A DNA stretch of 64,000 nucleotides from JBGTSJ01 sp041940305 (GCA_041940305.1 JBGTSJ010000014.1:1-64000), one strand, 5' to 3'; counted from the first letter of the stretch, positions 41,019-50,925 are shown. Numbers and translations: made by a program. Notes: generated by a model not told the origin, from the sequence alone.

Positions 41019-42368
41019 ATGGAACTCCATCGAGCGATGATGACCCGAACACTCACGACGCGAACTGCTGGTGGTTCACTTTCCTTAGTGCTGAGCCTGC
41101 TGCTCGTCTGCGATGTTGCACGCCCTGCCGACATTCAAGCCGATCAGAATCAGCCGATCCTGATCGAAGCCGCCGACGGGGCGGCGCTCCAGGCGGTCAT
41201 GGACGCGCATGCCGAAAGCGGCGGCCTCCTGCGCCTCCGCGAACCCGTCGAGCTGACATGCCTGGCGCTCGAGGCACAACTGGGCGATGAGGTCTCTAGG
41301 CACGCCCTCCTCATCCCCGAAGGGGTCGAACTCGACCTTAACGGCAGCACGCTCCTGCTCGATCTGCGCGACAACGCCTACGGCGTCCGCCTGTCCAACC
41401 GCTCGGCCATCCGCAACGGCACCATCCGCATCGTCCGCAGCGAGAACAAAGGTTCGCAGGCCATCTGGCACGCCGGCATCAGCATCGGAGCCGCGTACGA
41501 CGAGGGGGGCACGCCGGAGCAACCCGGCCGCTTCAGCAAGGTCTCCCACTGGAAAGTCGAGGACCTCACGATCGACCAGCCGTTCGCAGCGGCCGCCATC
41601 CAGCTGATGTCCGAAGCCTGCCACGGCGAGATCCGACGGGTGAAGATTCTGGACTCGGACAAGGCGCTCCTCGGCATCGGCATGGACTGGGGCAGCGTCG
41701 GCAAGATCACCGCGGCCGACGAGACCATCCCCCACGTCCGCACACTCTGGGAGCAGGGCGAACTCTACTCCACCCATCCGCACGACATCCTCATCGAGGA
41801 CATCCACGTCGGCCGCCTCACGCGCAACGTCGACTGCAACGACGCCGGGGTCCGCTGCTCCGCCTGCTACAACATCACCATCCGCAACGTGCATGTGGAG
41901 GCGGCAGCCTGCGCGGTTGCAATCTTCGGCGGAGACTGCGGCTTCGAGTTTGCCCCCGAGGAACTCCGCCCGCTCGCTCACACCAACTATCGCGTCGAGA
42001 ACGTCGTCATCGACACCGCCTTCCGCTGCGGTTTCGCCCTCAATGGCCAGGCCGACAACGTCTACCGCTCCACCAAATCGCACGGCTACCAGACCATGCT
42101 GGACCCCTCCGTCCCCGGCCTCAACGGCCTCGTCATTTCCGACTGCCGCATCAACGGCGATCGCTCGGAGCATTCCATCGGCATGTTCATCACGGCCGTC
42201 TCCAACGTGGAAGTCACCGACGTGGTCCTGCGGAACTTCCGCATCGGCGCCCGCATCAAGGACTGGATCAACGGCCTCCACTTCGAGAACACCGACCTCT
42301 CGGACAACGACCAGCCACGCTCCATCTCCGCCGCCAGCGCCGAGCCCACCGACCTCCGGTTCGACTGA
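41019..42368 (+). CDS. secreted right-handed beta-helix protein
   Basis: A 449-residue exported protein with a signal peptide (hydrophobic SLSLVLSLLLVC) and a pectate-lyase-like right-handed beta-helix. Repeated coil signatures are GVELDLNGSTLLLDLRDN, GVRLSNRSAIRNGTIRIV, SHWKVEDLTIDQPF, NITIRNVHVEAA and VEVTDVVLRNFRIG. Enzymatic specificity is not visible, so polysaccharide binding or cleavage is inferred only from the fold. The start is uncertain: Met at 41019, 41037 or 41040; the last two give a more typical signal peptide. Confidence 0.8.
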   Translation: MELHRAMMTRTLTTRTAGGSLSLVLSLLLVCDVARPADIQADQNQPILIEAADGAALQAVMDAHAESGGLLRLREPVELTCLALEAQLGDEVSRHALLIPEGVELDLNGSTLLLDLRDNAYGVRLSNRSAIRNGTIRIVRSENKGSQAIWHAGISIGAAYDEGGTPEQPGRFSKVSHWKVEDLTIDQPFAAAAIQLMSEACHGEIRRVKILDSDKALLGIGMDWGSVGKITAADETIPHVRTLWEQGELYSTHPHDILIEDIHVGRLTRNVDCNDAGVRCSACYNITIRNVHVEAAACAVAIFGGDCGFEFAPEELRPLAHTNYRVENVVIDTAFRCGFALNGQADNVYRSTKSHGYQTMLDPSVPGLNGLVISDCRINGDRSEHSIGMFITAVSNVEVTDVVLRNFRIGARIKDWINGLHFENTDLSDNDQPRSISAASAEPTDLRFD

Positions 42369-42537
42369 CCGGCGATCCGATGCGACAAACAAAGTAGCCC
42401 TACCACTCCGTGGCCGGGAACCCGCGCGGCACTGCACCAACGCGTCCCAACTCCCCCAAGCGTCCACCTCCTCCCCCAGCAGCACGACTCAACTTCCCGA
42501 CGAGCAAAACCCTCACTGCTGAACAGGGCGACCGACC

Positions 42538-44220
42538 ATGCACCTCACCCGCCGAATCTGGCTCAAACTCGCCGCCCTCAGTTCCCTCGTCGGACCATCG
42601 AGATCCGCCCCGGCCCAGCGAACGGCCGAGCCCGCGCACCCCTTCGGCGACGAGTTCCCCAATCTCGACTCCCTCGCCGTCGGCGAATGGTGGAACCGGC
42701 CCCCGCCGCGCGGCCCCAATGCCCCGCCGCCGATGGACGTCCCCCGCGTGGATGTCGTCGCGTTCGCCCTCTACACGCACGACGGCGGAATCCTCAAGCT
42801 CTCCGCGCAGCTCTACCCCCTCAAGCCCGATGAACCGCGCGTCGCCCGTCTCGAATTCCAGCGGGACGGCGAGTGGCAACAGGCCGCCGAGACCGATGTC
42901 ATCTATCCCGGCTGGAGCGCCCACTTCCGCATCGAAGATTGGGATGCTTCGCAAAACGTCCCCTATCGCGTGCGTCACGGCGAGCACGCCATCTTTGAAG
43001 GCCTCATCCGCCGTGATCCGCGGCACAAGGACGCCATCACCGTCGCCAGCATGTCCTGCAACTCCAGCCGCACCACCGGCGGCCGTCCGGAGATTGTCGA
43101 GAACCTCATCAAGCAGGACCCCGACCTTCTCTTCTTCGCCGGCGACCAGACCTACCGCCATACTGAGCACACCGCCGGCTGGATCGAGTTCGGACTGCAG
43201 TTCCGCGACGTCATCCGCGACCGACCCACCGTCTGCATCCCCGACGACCACGACGTCGGCCACCCCAACCTCTGGGGCGAGAACGGCAAACGCTCCTATA
43301 CCAAGGGGAACACCGACGGCGGATACTTCTACCCCGCCGCATACGTCAACATGGTCCAGCGGCAGCAGACCTGGCATCTCCCCGATCCCGTCGATCCCGA
43401 GCCGGTCGAGCAGGGCATCACCGTCTACTTCACCCGCCTCCGCGTCGGCGGCGTCGACTTCGCCATCCTCGAGGACCGCAAGTTCAAGTCGGGACCCGAA
43501 GGCAAAATCCCCCCGCAGGGACCCCGGCCCGACCACATCAACGACCCGAACTACGATCCCGCCACCGTGGACCTCCCCGGCCTGCAGCTGCTGGGTGACC
43601 GCCAGCTGCGCTTCCTCGAAGACTGGTCCCAGGACCGCACTGGCTCGGAGATGAAGGCAGTCCTCTCGCAGACCGCCTTCTGCGGAGCCGTCCACCTCCA
43701 CGGTCAGCCCTCCAACCGCCTCCTCGCCGATCTCGACTGCAACGGCTGGCCCCAATCCGGACGCAACGCCGCGCTCCGCCTCATCCGCCAGGCCCGCGCC
43801 GTCCACCTCTGCGGCGACCAGCACCTCGCCGTCGTCGTCCGGCACGGCATCGAAGAGTTCGGCGACGGCCCGTACGCCTTCACCAGCCCCGCCCTCGTCA
43901 ACACCATCTACGGCCGCTGGTGGCACCCCCTGGATGAGCAGCCCGGCCCCAATCCCGTCGAGAACTCCCCACTCCCCTGGACCGGCGACTACCGCGACGG
44001 CCTCGGCAACCGCATCACCATGCTCGCCTACGCCAACCCGCCCGACATCAACGACGAGCGCCAACGCGCCGACGGCTACGGCATCGCCCGCTTCCACAAA
44101 CCCACCGCCCAGGTCACCTTCGAATGCTGGCCCCGCTTCGCCAAAGTAGAAGACGGCAACGCCGCCCAGTTCTCAGGCTGGCCCATCACCATCAGCGTCG
44201 CCGCCGGTGACTCCCCCTGA
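42538..44220 (+). CDS. PhoD-like metallophosphatase, Tat-type signal
   Basis: The 560-residue exported protein begins MHLTRRIWLKLAALSS, a twin-arginine type signal. It resembles PhoD-like alkaline phosphatases, which hydrolyse phosphomonoesters or diesters. Metal-site motifs are FAGDQTYRH, IPDDHDVGH and VHLCGDQHLAV, consistent with the binuclear metallophosphatase core. An N-terminal beta domain (about 70-160) precedes it. The substrate is not known. It follows the beta-helix gene on the same strand after about 170 bases. Confidence 0.85.
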   Translation: MHLTRRIWLKLAALSSLVGPSRSAPAQRTAEPAHPFGDEFPNLDSLAVGEWWNRPPPRGPNAPPPMDVPRVDVVAFALYTHDGGILKLSAQLYPLKPDEPRVARLEFQRDGEWQQAAETDVIYPGWSAHFRIEDWDASQNVPYRVRHGEHAIFEGLIRRDPRHKDAITVASMSCNSSRTTGGRPEIVENLIKQDPDLLFFAGDQTYRHTEHTAGWIEFGLQFRDVIRDRPTVCIPDDHDVGHPNLWGENGKRSYTKGNTDGGYFYPAAYVNMVQRQQTWHLPDPVDPEPVEQGITVYFTRLRVGGVDFAILEDRKFKSGPEGKIPPQGPRPDHINDPNYDPATVDLPGLQLLGDRQLRFLEDWSQDRTGSEMKAVLSQTAFCGAVHLHGQPSNRLLADLDCNGWPQSGRNAALRLIRQARAVHLCGDQHLAVVVRHGIEEFGDGPYAFTSPALVNTIYGRWWHPLDEQPGPNPVENSPLPWTGDYRDGLGNRITMLAYANPPDINDERQRADGYGIARFHKPTAQVTFECWPRFAKVEDGNAAQFSGWPITISVAAGDSP

Positions 44221-44689
44221 TCGCCAAGTGTGAACAAGAGCCGCGCCCCGCAGGAAGCGGCCCGGTGCCATCCCCCCATCACGTCAGCAGGGCGGACATA
44301 CTGAACGTTGCCAGACGGTGATCACACCAAGCGGCGCTCGGCCTTCTCCGAGTCCACGCTGTGCGAACGCCAGACATCTGCTCCGCCACTCCTCCCCCAT
44401 CAATCGGCTCTGCCGCCCCGAGTCGCGCGGACCTGATCCAACCCCTTACAACCTCACTGGATCCCACCGGCCGCGGCCCCCAAAGCCGCGGCGGGTTTCC
44501 TTTGTCCATCAACAATCAACCATTTGCCCCCTGCCCTCGGACCCCTGACAACTTGACATCCCCCCGCCGGTTCGTGATCCTGAACATCAGCGATCATGGA
44601 TGGATCGATGCCCACCTGAATCCACGGCGACGCGCTGCCCCGCGCGTCGCTCCCTCCTGACGACTGCCTCACTGCGACGAGGTTCTCTG
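44221..44689. other. intergenic region upstream of the cytochrome/WD40 gene
   Basis: About 469 bases. A hairpin with perfect 8-base arms (GCGACGCG at 44627-44634, complement at 44643-44650) lies 40 bases before the start at 44690 and may form in the leader. The short open frames are proline/arginine-rich and were rejected. Confidence 0.45.
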
Positions 44690-46618
44690 ATGCCGCTTTG
44701 CCGGATCGCGTTCTCTCTTGTCACCCTGTTCGTGTTGACTGCACGCCTCGACGCGCAGGAGGCCCCGGCCGCCGACGCGCCGCAGGAGACCCCTGAGCAG
44801 GCCCTCCAGCGCGCCCAGGAACTTCAGCCGGCTGTCGAAGCCGCCGCCGCTCAGAAAAGCGAGGCGGCCGCCCGCGTCACCGCCGCCGAGACGAAGATCA
44901 CCGAGCTGCAGCAGATGCTGCTCAAGCTGCAGCGCGACCTGCAGCAGGCGCAGACGCAGCTCAAGGAGAACGAAGCCGCTCTCCCCACCCAGCAGGAAGC
45001 CGCCCAGAAAGCGGCTGTGGCGAAGCAGGAAGCCGACAAAGCCGCCTCCGATGCGGCCGCCGTGCTGGCCGACGCTCAGAAGAAGGCCGACGAGGCGAAG
45101 GTCAATGCCGACAACGCCACCAAGGCGGCCGATGACGCCGCCGCAGTTGTCACGAAGACCGAGGAAACGCTCGCCGCCGTCAAGCAGACCATCGCCGCTA
45201 CCGAAACCGGGCTCGCCCAGGCGACCGAACAGGTCGCCGCCACCCAGACCGAACTGGCAGCAGCCAGTGAGTCGTTGGCCACGATCGCCGCTGACTGGCT
45301 TGCCAAGGCTGAGGCTGTGGAGAACGCGCTGGACGCCGGCGGACAGTGGGTCTCCTTCGCCGAGGAGGTCGCGCCGATCTTCTACCAGCGGTGCCTTGCC
45401 TGTCACAACGCCCGCATGGCCAAGGGGCGTTTCAACATGGAGTCGTATGCGGCCATCATGAAGGGGGGCGAATCGGGCGAGGCTGTCGAACCCGGTGATG
45501 GCGAACTCTCGAACCTCTGCATCCAGATTGAAGACGGCTCAATGCCCAAGGACGCCGATCCGCTCACGCCGGAGCAGATCGCCCTGGTCAAGGAGTGGGT
45601 CGCGCTCGGCGCCAAGCTCGACGCCCGCGCCGCGCCGGAAGCACAGCTGCTGGACATCATGCCCAAGTTCCCCCAGCCGTCGCCGCCGGAAGCCTACCCG
45701 GTCGCCATCCCTGTCACGGCGCTCGCCTTCAGCCCCGACGGCCAGCTGCTCGCCAGCTCCGGTTATCACGAGGTGATCCTCTGGAACGTCGCGGACCACG
45801 CCATCGTCCGCCGCATCACCAACGTCGCCGAGCGGGTGTATGACGTCGTCTTTCATCCCGACGGGGCCCGCATCGCCATCGCCTCCGGCACCCCCGGACA
45901 GATTGGCGAAGTAAAGATCTTCAGCATCGCCGACGGCGCACTGCTCGCCGATCTCGTGACGGTCGAGGATGCCATGTTTGGCGTAGCTTTCAGTCCCGAC
46001 GGCACAAAACTCGCCGCCTGCGGGGCCGACCGCTCGATCCGCGTCTTCGACATTGCGGCTGGAACCGAGATCGTCCACGTCGAAGACCACGCCGACTGGG
46101 TGATGGACATCGCCTGGTCCCCCGACGGCAGCAAGCTGGTCTCCGCCAGCCGCGACAAGACGTCCAAGGTGTTCGACGCCGCGACCGGAGACGCGCTCGT
46201 GACGTTCAACGGGCACGGCGAAGCGGTCAACAGCGCGGCGTTCCTCGCCGACGGCGGCAGCATCGCCAGTGCCGGACGCAACAAGCAGATCCACATCTGG
46301 CAGGTCGCCGACGCCAAGGAGGTCCGCAAGATCGGCGGCTTCGGCGACGACGTGCTCCGTGTCGAACTCCTGCCCGACAATCGCCTGTTCTCCGTGAGCG
46401 CGGACAAGAACGCCCGTTCTCACAATGCCGCCGACGGCGCCGCGCAAAAGACGTTCACCGGCCACGCCGACTGGATCTACGCCCTCGCCGTCCACCCCGC
46501 GACCGGCGTCCTGGCAACCGGCAGCTACGACGGCGAGATCCGGCTGTGGAAGATCGACGACGCAACGATGACGTCGAACTGGATCGCCGCACCCGGCTAC
46601 ACGCCTCCGGCGCAATAG
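44690..46618 (+). CDS. secreted coiled-coil / cytochrome c / WD40 fusion protein
   Basis: From ATG 44690 the 642-residue protein has a signal peptide (about 1-22), an Ala/Gln/Lys-rich coiled coil (about 28-205), a planctomycete-type cytochrome segment with CLACH at residues 235-239 and GSMPKDADPLT downstream, and WD40 repeats (about 335-640) such as VTALAFSPDGQLLASSG, DVVFHPDGARIAIASG and DWVMDIAWSPDGSKLVSASRDKTSKVFD. Several GH/WN ends mark at least six blades. This layout is common in planctomycetes but function is unproven. The earlier start at 44600 adds no signal peptide. Confidence 0.9.
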   Translation: MPLCRIAFSLVTLFVLTARLDAQEAPAADAPQETPEQALQRAQELQPAVEAAAAQKSEAAARVTAAETKITELQQMLLKLQRDLQQAQTQLKENEAALPTQQEAAQKAAVAKQEADKAASDAAAVLADAQKKADEAKVNADNATKAADDAAAVVTKTEETLAAVKQTIAATETGLAQATEQVAATQTELAAASESLATIAADWLAKAEAVENALDAGGQWVSFAEEVAPIFYQRCLACHNARMAKGRFNMESYAAIMKGGESGEAVEPGDGELSNLCIQIEDGSMPKDADPLTPEQIALVKEWVALGAKLDARAAPEAQLLDIMPKFPQPSPPEAYPVAIPVTALAFSPDGQLLASSGYHEVILWNVADHAIVRRITNVAERVYDVVFHPDGARIAIASGTPGQIGEVKIFSIADGALLADLVTVEDAMFGVAFSPDGTKLAACGADRSIRVFDIAAGTEIVHVEDHADWVMDIAWSPDGSKLVSASRDKTSKVFDAATGDALVTFNGHGEAVNSAAFLADGGSIASAGRNKQIHIWQVADAKEVRKIGGFGDDVLRVELLPDNRLFSVSADKNARSHNAADGAAQKTFTGHADWIYALAVHPATGVLATGSYDGEIRLWKIDDATMTSNWIAAPGYTPPAQ

Positions 46619-46706
46619 GCGAGTCGCATCGCGCGACAACCATCCCCGTTTAGCCCCGGCCCAACGGGCCGGGCGCTCGGTCATCGGCACGGCCTCAATC
46701 GAACTC

Positions 46707-46727
46707 CGGCGGGGTTGAACCCCGCCG
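46707..46727. terminator. bidirectional palindromic terminator between convergent genes
   Basis: Perfect 10-base arms CGGCGGGGTT (46707-46716) and complement (46718-46727) with a one-base center. It lies between the cytochrome/WD40 gene (+, ends 46618) and bpt (-, ends 46738), so it may serve both. The same core palindrome occurs after flagellin at 57529. Confidence 0.6.
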
Positions 46728-46737
46728 CTCGTCCTGT

Positions 46738-47466
46738 TTACGCATCGCGCCACACCGGCTCCTCGTCCTCGCCGACGTAGCGCTCCAGGATCTGGTGCGG
46801 CACGTAGTCCGCCTTGTACGCCATGCTCGGGCACTCGGCGATCCAGTACCCGGCGTACCACCAGCGCCGTCCTGTGCTGCGGCAGTACTCGATCTCCTGC
46901 AGAGCCGAGAACACTCCGGGTCCCAGCGTCCGCCACTGGGGATCGTGAAAGAAGTAGACGCTGGAGAGGCCATCGCTCAGGAGATCGACGAGACCGACGC
47001 CGATGAGCTGATCCTCTCGAAAGTACAGCATCTCCCGCGCGAACTCGGCACGACCGGCCAGGAAGCCCTGGGCGTAGTCCTCGATATCGGTCACGGCGGG
47101 CCGCCAGCCGCGACGCGACGCCATATCGAGATGCCACATGTTGTACAGCCGCACGTGCTCCTCGCTCACCGTCGGCCGCTGCATCACAACGGAGACGCCC
47201 TCGTTCCGCCGCACACACCGTCTCTGGCTCTTGGATGGGGCGAAGCGTTCCACGTCCACGCGCAGGCTGCGGCATTTCACACAGTGCGGGCACGCGGGCC
47301 GGAAGACCTGCATCCCATGCCGCCGCCAACCCCGCCGCAGCAGTTCCCGATACTCCTCCCCACTGAGGCCCGTCACGACGCGGTACTCCAGCGAGGCCGT
47401 TTCGTCCGGCAGATAGGAGCAGCGACGCTCCGGTTCGACCAGTCGCAGGTGCTCAATCGCGGCCAT
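46738..47466 (-). CDS. bpt: aspartate/glutamate leucyltransferase (Bpt)
   Basis: The 242-residue enzyme is a bacterial member of the arginyl/leucyl-tRNA-protein transferase family that conjugates an amino acid to N-terminal acidic residues and marks proteins for ClpS-ClpAP decay. CSYLPDETASLEYRVV, then the zinc-like CPHCVKC, SLRVDVERFAPSKSQRRCVRRN and YVGYWIAE-like RWWYAGYWIAECPSMAYKADYVPHQIL match the family. The Met at 47466 gives MAAIEHLRLVEPE, close to the usual start; 47496 would add 10 residues. Confidence 0.9.
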   Translation of the reverse strand: MAAIEHLRLVEPERRCSYLPDETASLEYRVVTGLSGEEYRELLRRGWRRHGMQVFRPACPHCVKCRSLRVDVERFAPSKSQRRCVRRNEGVSVVMQRPTVSEEHVRLYNMWHLDMASRRGWRPAVTDIEDYAQGFLAGRAEFAREMLYFREDQLIGVGLVDLLSDGLSSVYFFHDPQWRTLGPGVFSALQEIEYCRSTGRRWWYAGYWIAECPSMAYKADYVPHQILERYVGEDEEPVWRDA

Positions 47467-47744
47467 ATCAGGAACGGGCGGGCGATTGGCCCGCACTCAG
47501 CAAGGATCGACGCCCGGGTGTGAATCTCGATTGTATCGCGCAGTGGCGACATCGCCGCACCGTCGACGCGCACTCCGGCGGATTGGCCCGCGTCGTCTTC
47601 GCGAGATCGCCGGGTCAGTCACGAATCCCGACCCGGTGGGAATTCGCCTTCGTTGAATTGAAAGGCATGCATACAATGCCCTGCCGCTGCGCTGAGTGTT
47701 CGATAGTTTGGATGTGGGCGTTTCTTGCCGATTTGAAGCACGCC

Positions 47745-48851
47745 ATGCCGCGATCCATTGACCACGATCTGAAGCGTTTCAACGAGATCGTCCGCGGACG
47801 AATCCGAAAGGACCTGCGCAAATACATCAACCACGGCGAGATGCTCGGCCGCAAGGGTCGGGAGACCGTTTCAATCCCCGTTCCCAGCATTGATATTCCC
47901 CACTTCATCCACGGCCAGAAAGGCTCCGGCGGCACCGGCCAGGGAGAGGGCGAGGTCGGCCAGCCGATCGGCCGCGGGCAGGACGATGGCGACGGGCAGG
48001 GGCAGGCCGGCAGCGAGCCGGGCCAGCACATCCGCGAAGTCGAAGTGTCGCTCGAGGAACTCGCGCAGATGCTCGGGGATGAGTTGGAACTCCCGAACAT
48101 CGAGCCGAAGGGGAAGGATGCAATCAAGTCGCAGAAGGACAAGTACAACACGATCAGCCGCGTCGGTCCCGATTCGCTCCGCCACTTCAAGCGGACGTAC
48201 AAGGAGGCGCTCAAGCGGCAGATCGCAAGCGGACAGTACGATCCGCGGCGGCCGGTCATCATTCCCACGGGCGAGGACGAGCGGTTCCGCAGTTGGAAGA
48301 GCGTCCCCGAGCCGCAGGCGAACGCCGCCATCATTTATGTGATGGACGTCTCCGGTTCGATGACGGACGACCAGAAGGAGATCGTCCGGACCGAGGCGTT
48401 CTGGATCGATACCTGGCTGACCAGCCAGTATGACGGCGTCGCCCGCCGGTACATCGTCCACGACGCCATCGCCCACGAAGTGGATGAGGACACGTTCTAC
48501 CGGGTCCGAGAGAGCGGCGGCACGCGGATCTCGTCCGCCTACAAAAAGATCAAGGCCGTCCTCGACCGGGATTTTCCGGCCAACGAATGGAACATCTACT
48601 GCTTCCAGTTCTCCGACGGCGACAACTGGGGCGAGGACAACCGCGACTGCCTCAAATACCTCGCCGAACACATCCTGCCCGTGAGCAATCTCTTCTGCTA
48701 CGGCCAGGTCGAAAGCCCCTACGGCAGCGGCGACTTCATCCGCGAGCTGCGTAAGATCAACGACGCTTTCGAGAACCTGATCCTGTCTGAGATCGACAGC
48801 AAGGAGGCGATCTACGACTCGATCAAAACGTTCCTGGGGCGAGGACGATAG
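47745..48851 (+). CDS. DUF444 / YeaH-family von Willebrand A-domain protein
   Basis: A 368-residue YeaH/YhbH protein, normally partnered with the PrkA (YeaG) kinase. The opening MPRSIDHDLKRFNEIVRGRIRKDLRKYI and VSIPVPSIDIPHFI are conserved. A Gly/Gln-rich linker (about 65-95) follows, then a vWA domain with MIDAS Asp201, Ser203, Ser205 in YVMDVSGSMTDDQ, and GGTRISSAY. ATG 47745 is the family start; upstream codons are an unconserved extension. PrkA and SpoVR, the usual neighbours, are absent here. A role in stress signalling is inferred from family knowledge only. Confidence 0.92.
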   Translation: MPRSIDHDLKRFNEIVRGRIRKDLRKYINHGEMLGRKGRETVSIPVPSIDIPHFIHGQKGSGGTGQGEGEVGQPIGRGQDDGDGQGQAGSEPGQHIREVEVSLEELAQMLGDELELPNIEPKGKDAIKSQKDKYNTISRVGPDSLRHFKRTYKEALKRQIASGQYDPRRPVIIPTGEDERFRSWKSVPEPQANAAIIYVMDVSGSMTDDQKEIVRTEAFWIDTWLTSQYDGVARRYIVHDAIAHEVDEDTFYRVRESGGTRISSAYKKIKAVLDRDFPANEWNIYCFQFSDGDNWGEDNRDCLKYLAEHILPVSNLFCYGQVESPYGSGDFIRELRKINDAFENLILSEIDSKEAIYDSIKTFLGRGR

Positions 48852-49089
48852 CGGCGTGGTTCAGTTCGAACCGTCTCGCCACGCCAACGGATCGGGGACT
48901 CCTGCGGGGCGTGGTCGATCCCTGCGCCGCTGCACCCGGTCACTGGCATAGAGGCCGGGTACGCATGCACCCATGCACGAATTGGCCGATCTCTCCGCGC
49001 TCCACCTCCTCCGCCGATTCGACCGGTTTCTCGAATTCCGGAGCTTTTCCGCGCCCGGCGCCGGCAATTGGCCGCACTATACTGGCGGA

Positions 49090-50925
49090 ATGCTCGAAAC
49101 ACCGGCGGCGAACGGGGACACGGGGGGCTCAGCGGCGGTCTCGGACCGTGAGCTGTTGAGCGAGTTCGTGTATCGCCGGGACGCGAGGGCGTTTGAGACG
49201 ATCGTCAGGCGTCACGGCGGGATGGTGTACGGCGTGTGCCGCCGCCTCCTGCGGGACCCGCATGCCTGTGACGACGCATTCCAGGCGACCTTCCTGGTGC
49301 TGGCCCGCTCGGCCGGGCGGATCCGCAAACGGCATTCGCTCGCGAGTTGGCTGCATGGGGTCGCCCACCGGATTTCCCGGCGGGCGCTGGCGGAGCGGTA
49401 TCGACGGCAGGAGCAGACGGTCCCGATGGAACAGGTCATCGCCGAACCGGAACTGCGGGACGTCGAAACCCGCTACGAGCAGCAGATGCTCGACGCGGAA
49501 CTGCAGTCCCTTCCCGAGCGATACCGAGAGCCGCTGGTGCTGCACTACCTGGAAGGCCTCTCCAGCCGCGAACTGGCGGAACGACTGGGGCTGAGCGTCT
49601 CGGCAGTGGAAGGTCGGCTCAAGCGTGGCCGCAAAGAACTGCGGATGCGGCTCACGCGGCACGGGGTGGAACTGGCTTCGGTCGTACTGCTGCTGCAGGC
49701 TGCTCAGCCGGCGGCGGCCGGAGCCTTGCTGGAATCGTTGATCACCGTCGCGGCGAAGACCGGCGCCGCGGCCACCGCGGGAACACTTCCGACACACCTC
49801 TCAACGTCACAGGCCGCCGCTCTGGCGGGAAAGGAACTGGCGATGATGACGTTCTCCACGAAGATGGCCGCACTCATGGCCGCATCCCTCGCGGCTGTGG
49901 CGTTCATCGGACTCTCGACCGGGGACAGCACCCGCGCTGGAGGCCGCATTGATTTGTCGGCCCATTCAACGATCACGACGCTGGCCGGCTTGAATCAGCC
50001 GGCCGATGCCGAACCCATGCCACAGAGTTCGGCGAACGCGGCTCCGTCCACAAACATAGGGGTCGCGGCAGCCGTCCCCGATAGCGTTGCATCAGAGAGC
50101 GAGCCGGCGAACTCTAGTTTCGATTCAACAATAGCTTCAGGCGACTATCACGTACGAGATGCGCAGACGTTCAAGATTGAGTCTGCGCTCAAATCCGAGA
50201 CGACGCTGGAGTTTCCGGGCAACTCGCTCCGCGACGTGATTGAGTATCTGTCCCATGCGCATGAGATGCCGATCATTCTCGACGAGACGGCGCTGTCCGA
50301 CCAGGGCATCTCCTCTGACGAAGAGATGAGCTTCGTGCTGAGCGGCGTCACGCTGCAGAACGCGCTGGAGCTGATCCTTGAGAATGTTGCGGGCGTGCCG
50401 CTGGACTACGTCGTGCAGAACCAGGTGCTGAAGATTACGACGCGGGAGGTCGCGGACCAGATGCTGGAGACCCGCGTCTACAATGTGCGTGATTTCAGTT
50501 CCGAATTCGACGAGGTCATGCTGGCCAACGTCATCCGTAAATCAGTGCAGCCGCGCAGCTGGATGAACGTCACAATCGAAGAAGCACTCGACCCGGGAAT
50601 GGGCGATGGAATGATGCCCGGATCCACTGGGGGTCTGACTGGTATGCCAGGCGGGATGGGAATGTACCCCGCCGCGATCCCCGGCATGACGATCCATGCG
50701 GACTCCGACGGCAACGGGACGATCGACACCCTGCCCGGCTGCCTGATCATCACCCAGTCGCAGCGGATTCACCGCGAGATCGTCGCCCTGCTGGACCAGT
50801 TGCGGCGGCACGCAGCGAGCCCGCAGCCGGAGCCGGCCACCTTTCAGGACTCGTTCAATTCGACCGGCGATTATCCGGCCGGGACTCCGTCCAACACGCC
50901 CACGTCCGTCGACCTCCGTCGATAG
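49090..50925 (+). CDS. ECF sigma factor with membrane segment and STN-like extension
   Basis: From ATG 49090 the 611-residue protein begins with an ECF sigma factor: region 2 (about 30-95, FETIVRRHGGMVYGVCRRLL, then CDDAFQATFLVLARSAG) and region 4 (about 137-190, LPERYREPLVLHYLEGLSSRELAERLGLSVSAVEGRL). Unlike usual ECFs of about 190 residues, it continues with an Ala-rich region, one membrane segment (about 258-276, MAALMAASLAAVAFIG) and an outer part with an STN/secretin-N-like domain (about 370-455: SLRDVIEYLSHAHEMPIILDE, VTLQNALELILENVAGVPLDYV). A Gly/Met-rich stretch follows. The protein may tether the sigma factor to the membrane and sense outside; this is inferred. No separate anti-sigma gene is adjacent. 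Confidence 0.88.
   Translation: MLETPAANGDTGGSAAVSDRELLSEFVYRRDARAFETIVRRHGGMVYGVCRRLLRDPHACDDAFQATFLVLARSAGRIRKRHSLASWLHGVAHRISRRALAERYRRQEQTVPMEQVIAEPELRDVETRYEQQMLDAELQSLPERYREPLVLHYLEGLSSRELAERLGLSVSAVEGRLKRGRKELRMRLTRHGVELASVVLLLQAAQPAAAGALLESLITVAAKTGAAATAGTLPTHLSTSQAAALAGKELAMMTFSTKMAALMAASLAAVAFIGLSTGDSTRAGGRIDLSAHSTITTLAGLNQPADAEPMPQSSANAAPSTNIGVAAAVPDSVASESEPANSSFDSTIASGDYHVRDAQTFKIESALKSETTLEFPGNSLRDVIEYLSHAHEMPIILDETALSDQGISSDEEMSFVLSGVTLQNALELILENVAGVPLDYVVQNQVLKITTREVADQMLETRVYNVRDFSSEFDEVMLANVIRKSVQPRSWMNVTIEEALDPGMGDGMMPGSTGGLTGMPGGMGMYPAAIPGMTIHADSDGNGTIDTLPGCLIITQSQRIHREIVALLDQLRRHAASPQPEPATFQDSFNSTGDYPAGTPSNTPTSVDLRR

Noticed and set aside
42400..44097. 565-codon minus-strand open frame opposite the PhoD-like gene
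   Set aside because: It is Gly/Val/Glu-rich antisense to a gene with intact metallophosphatase motifs. Long antisense frames are frequent in GC-rich genomes.
45539..47329. 596-codon minus-strand frame over the WD40 gene and bpt
   Set aside because: It is Arg/Gly/Val-rich and crosses a terminator and two supported genes.
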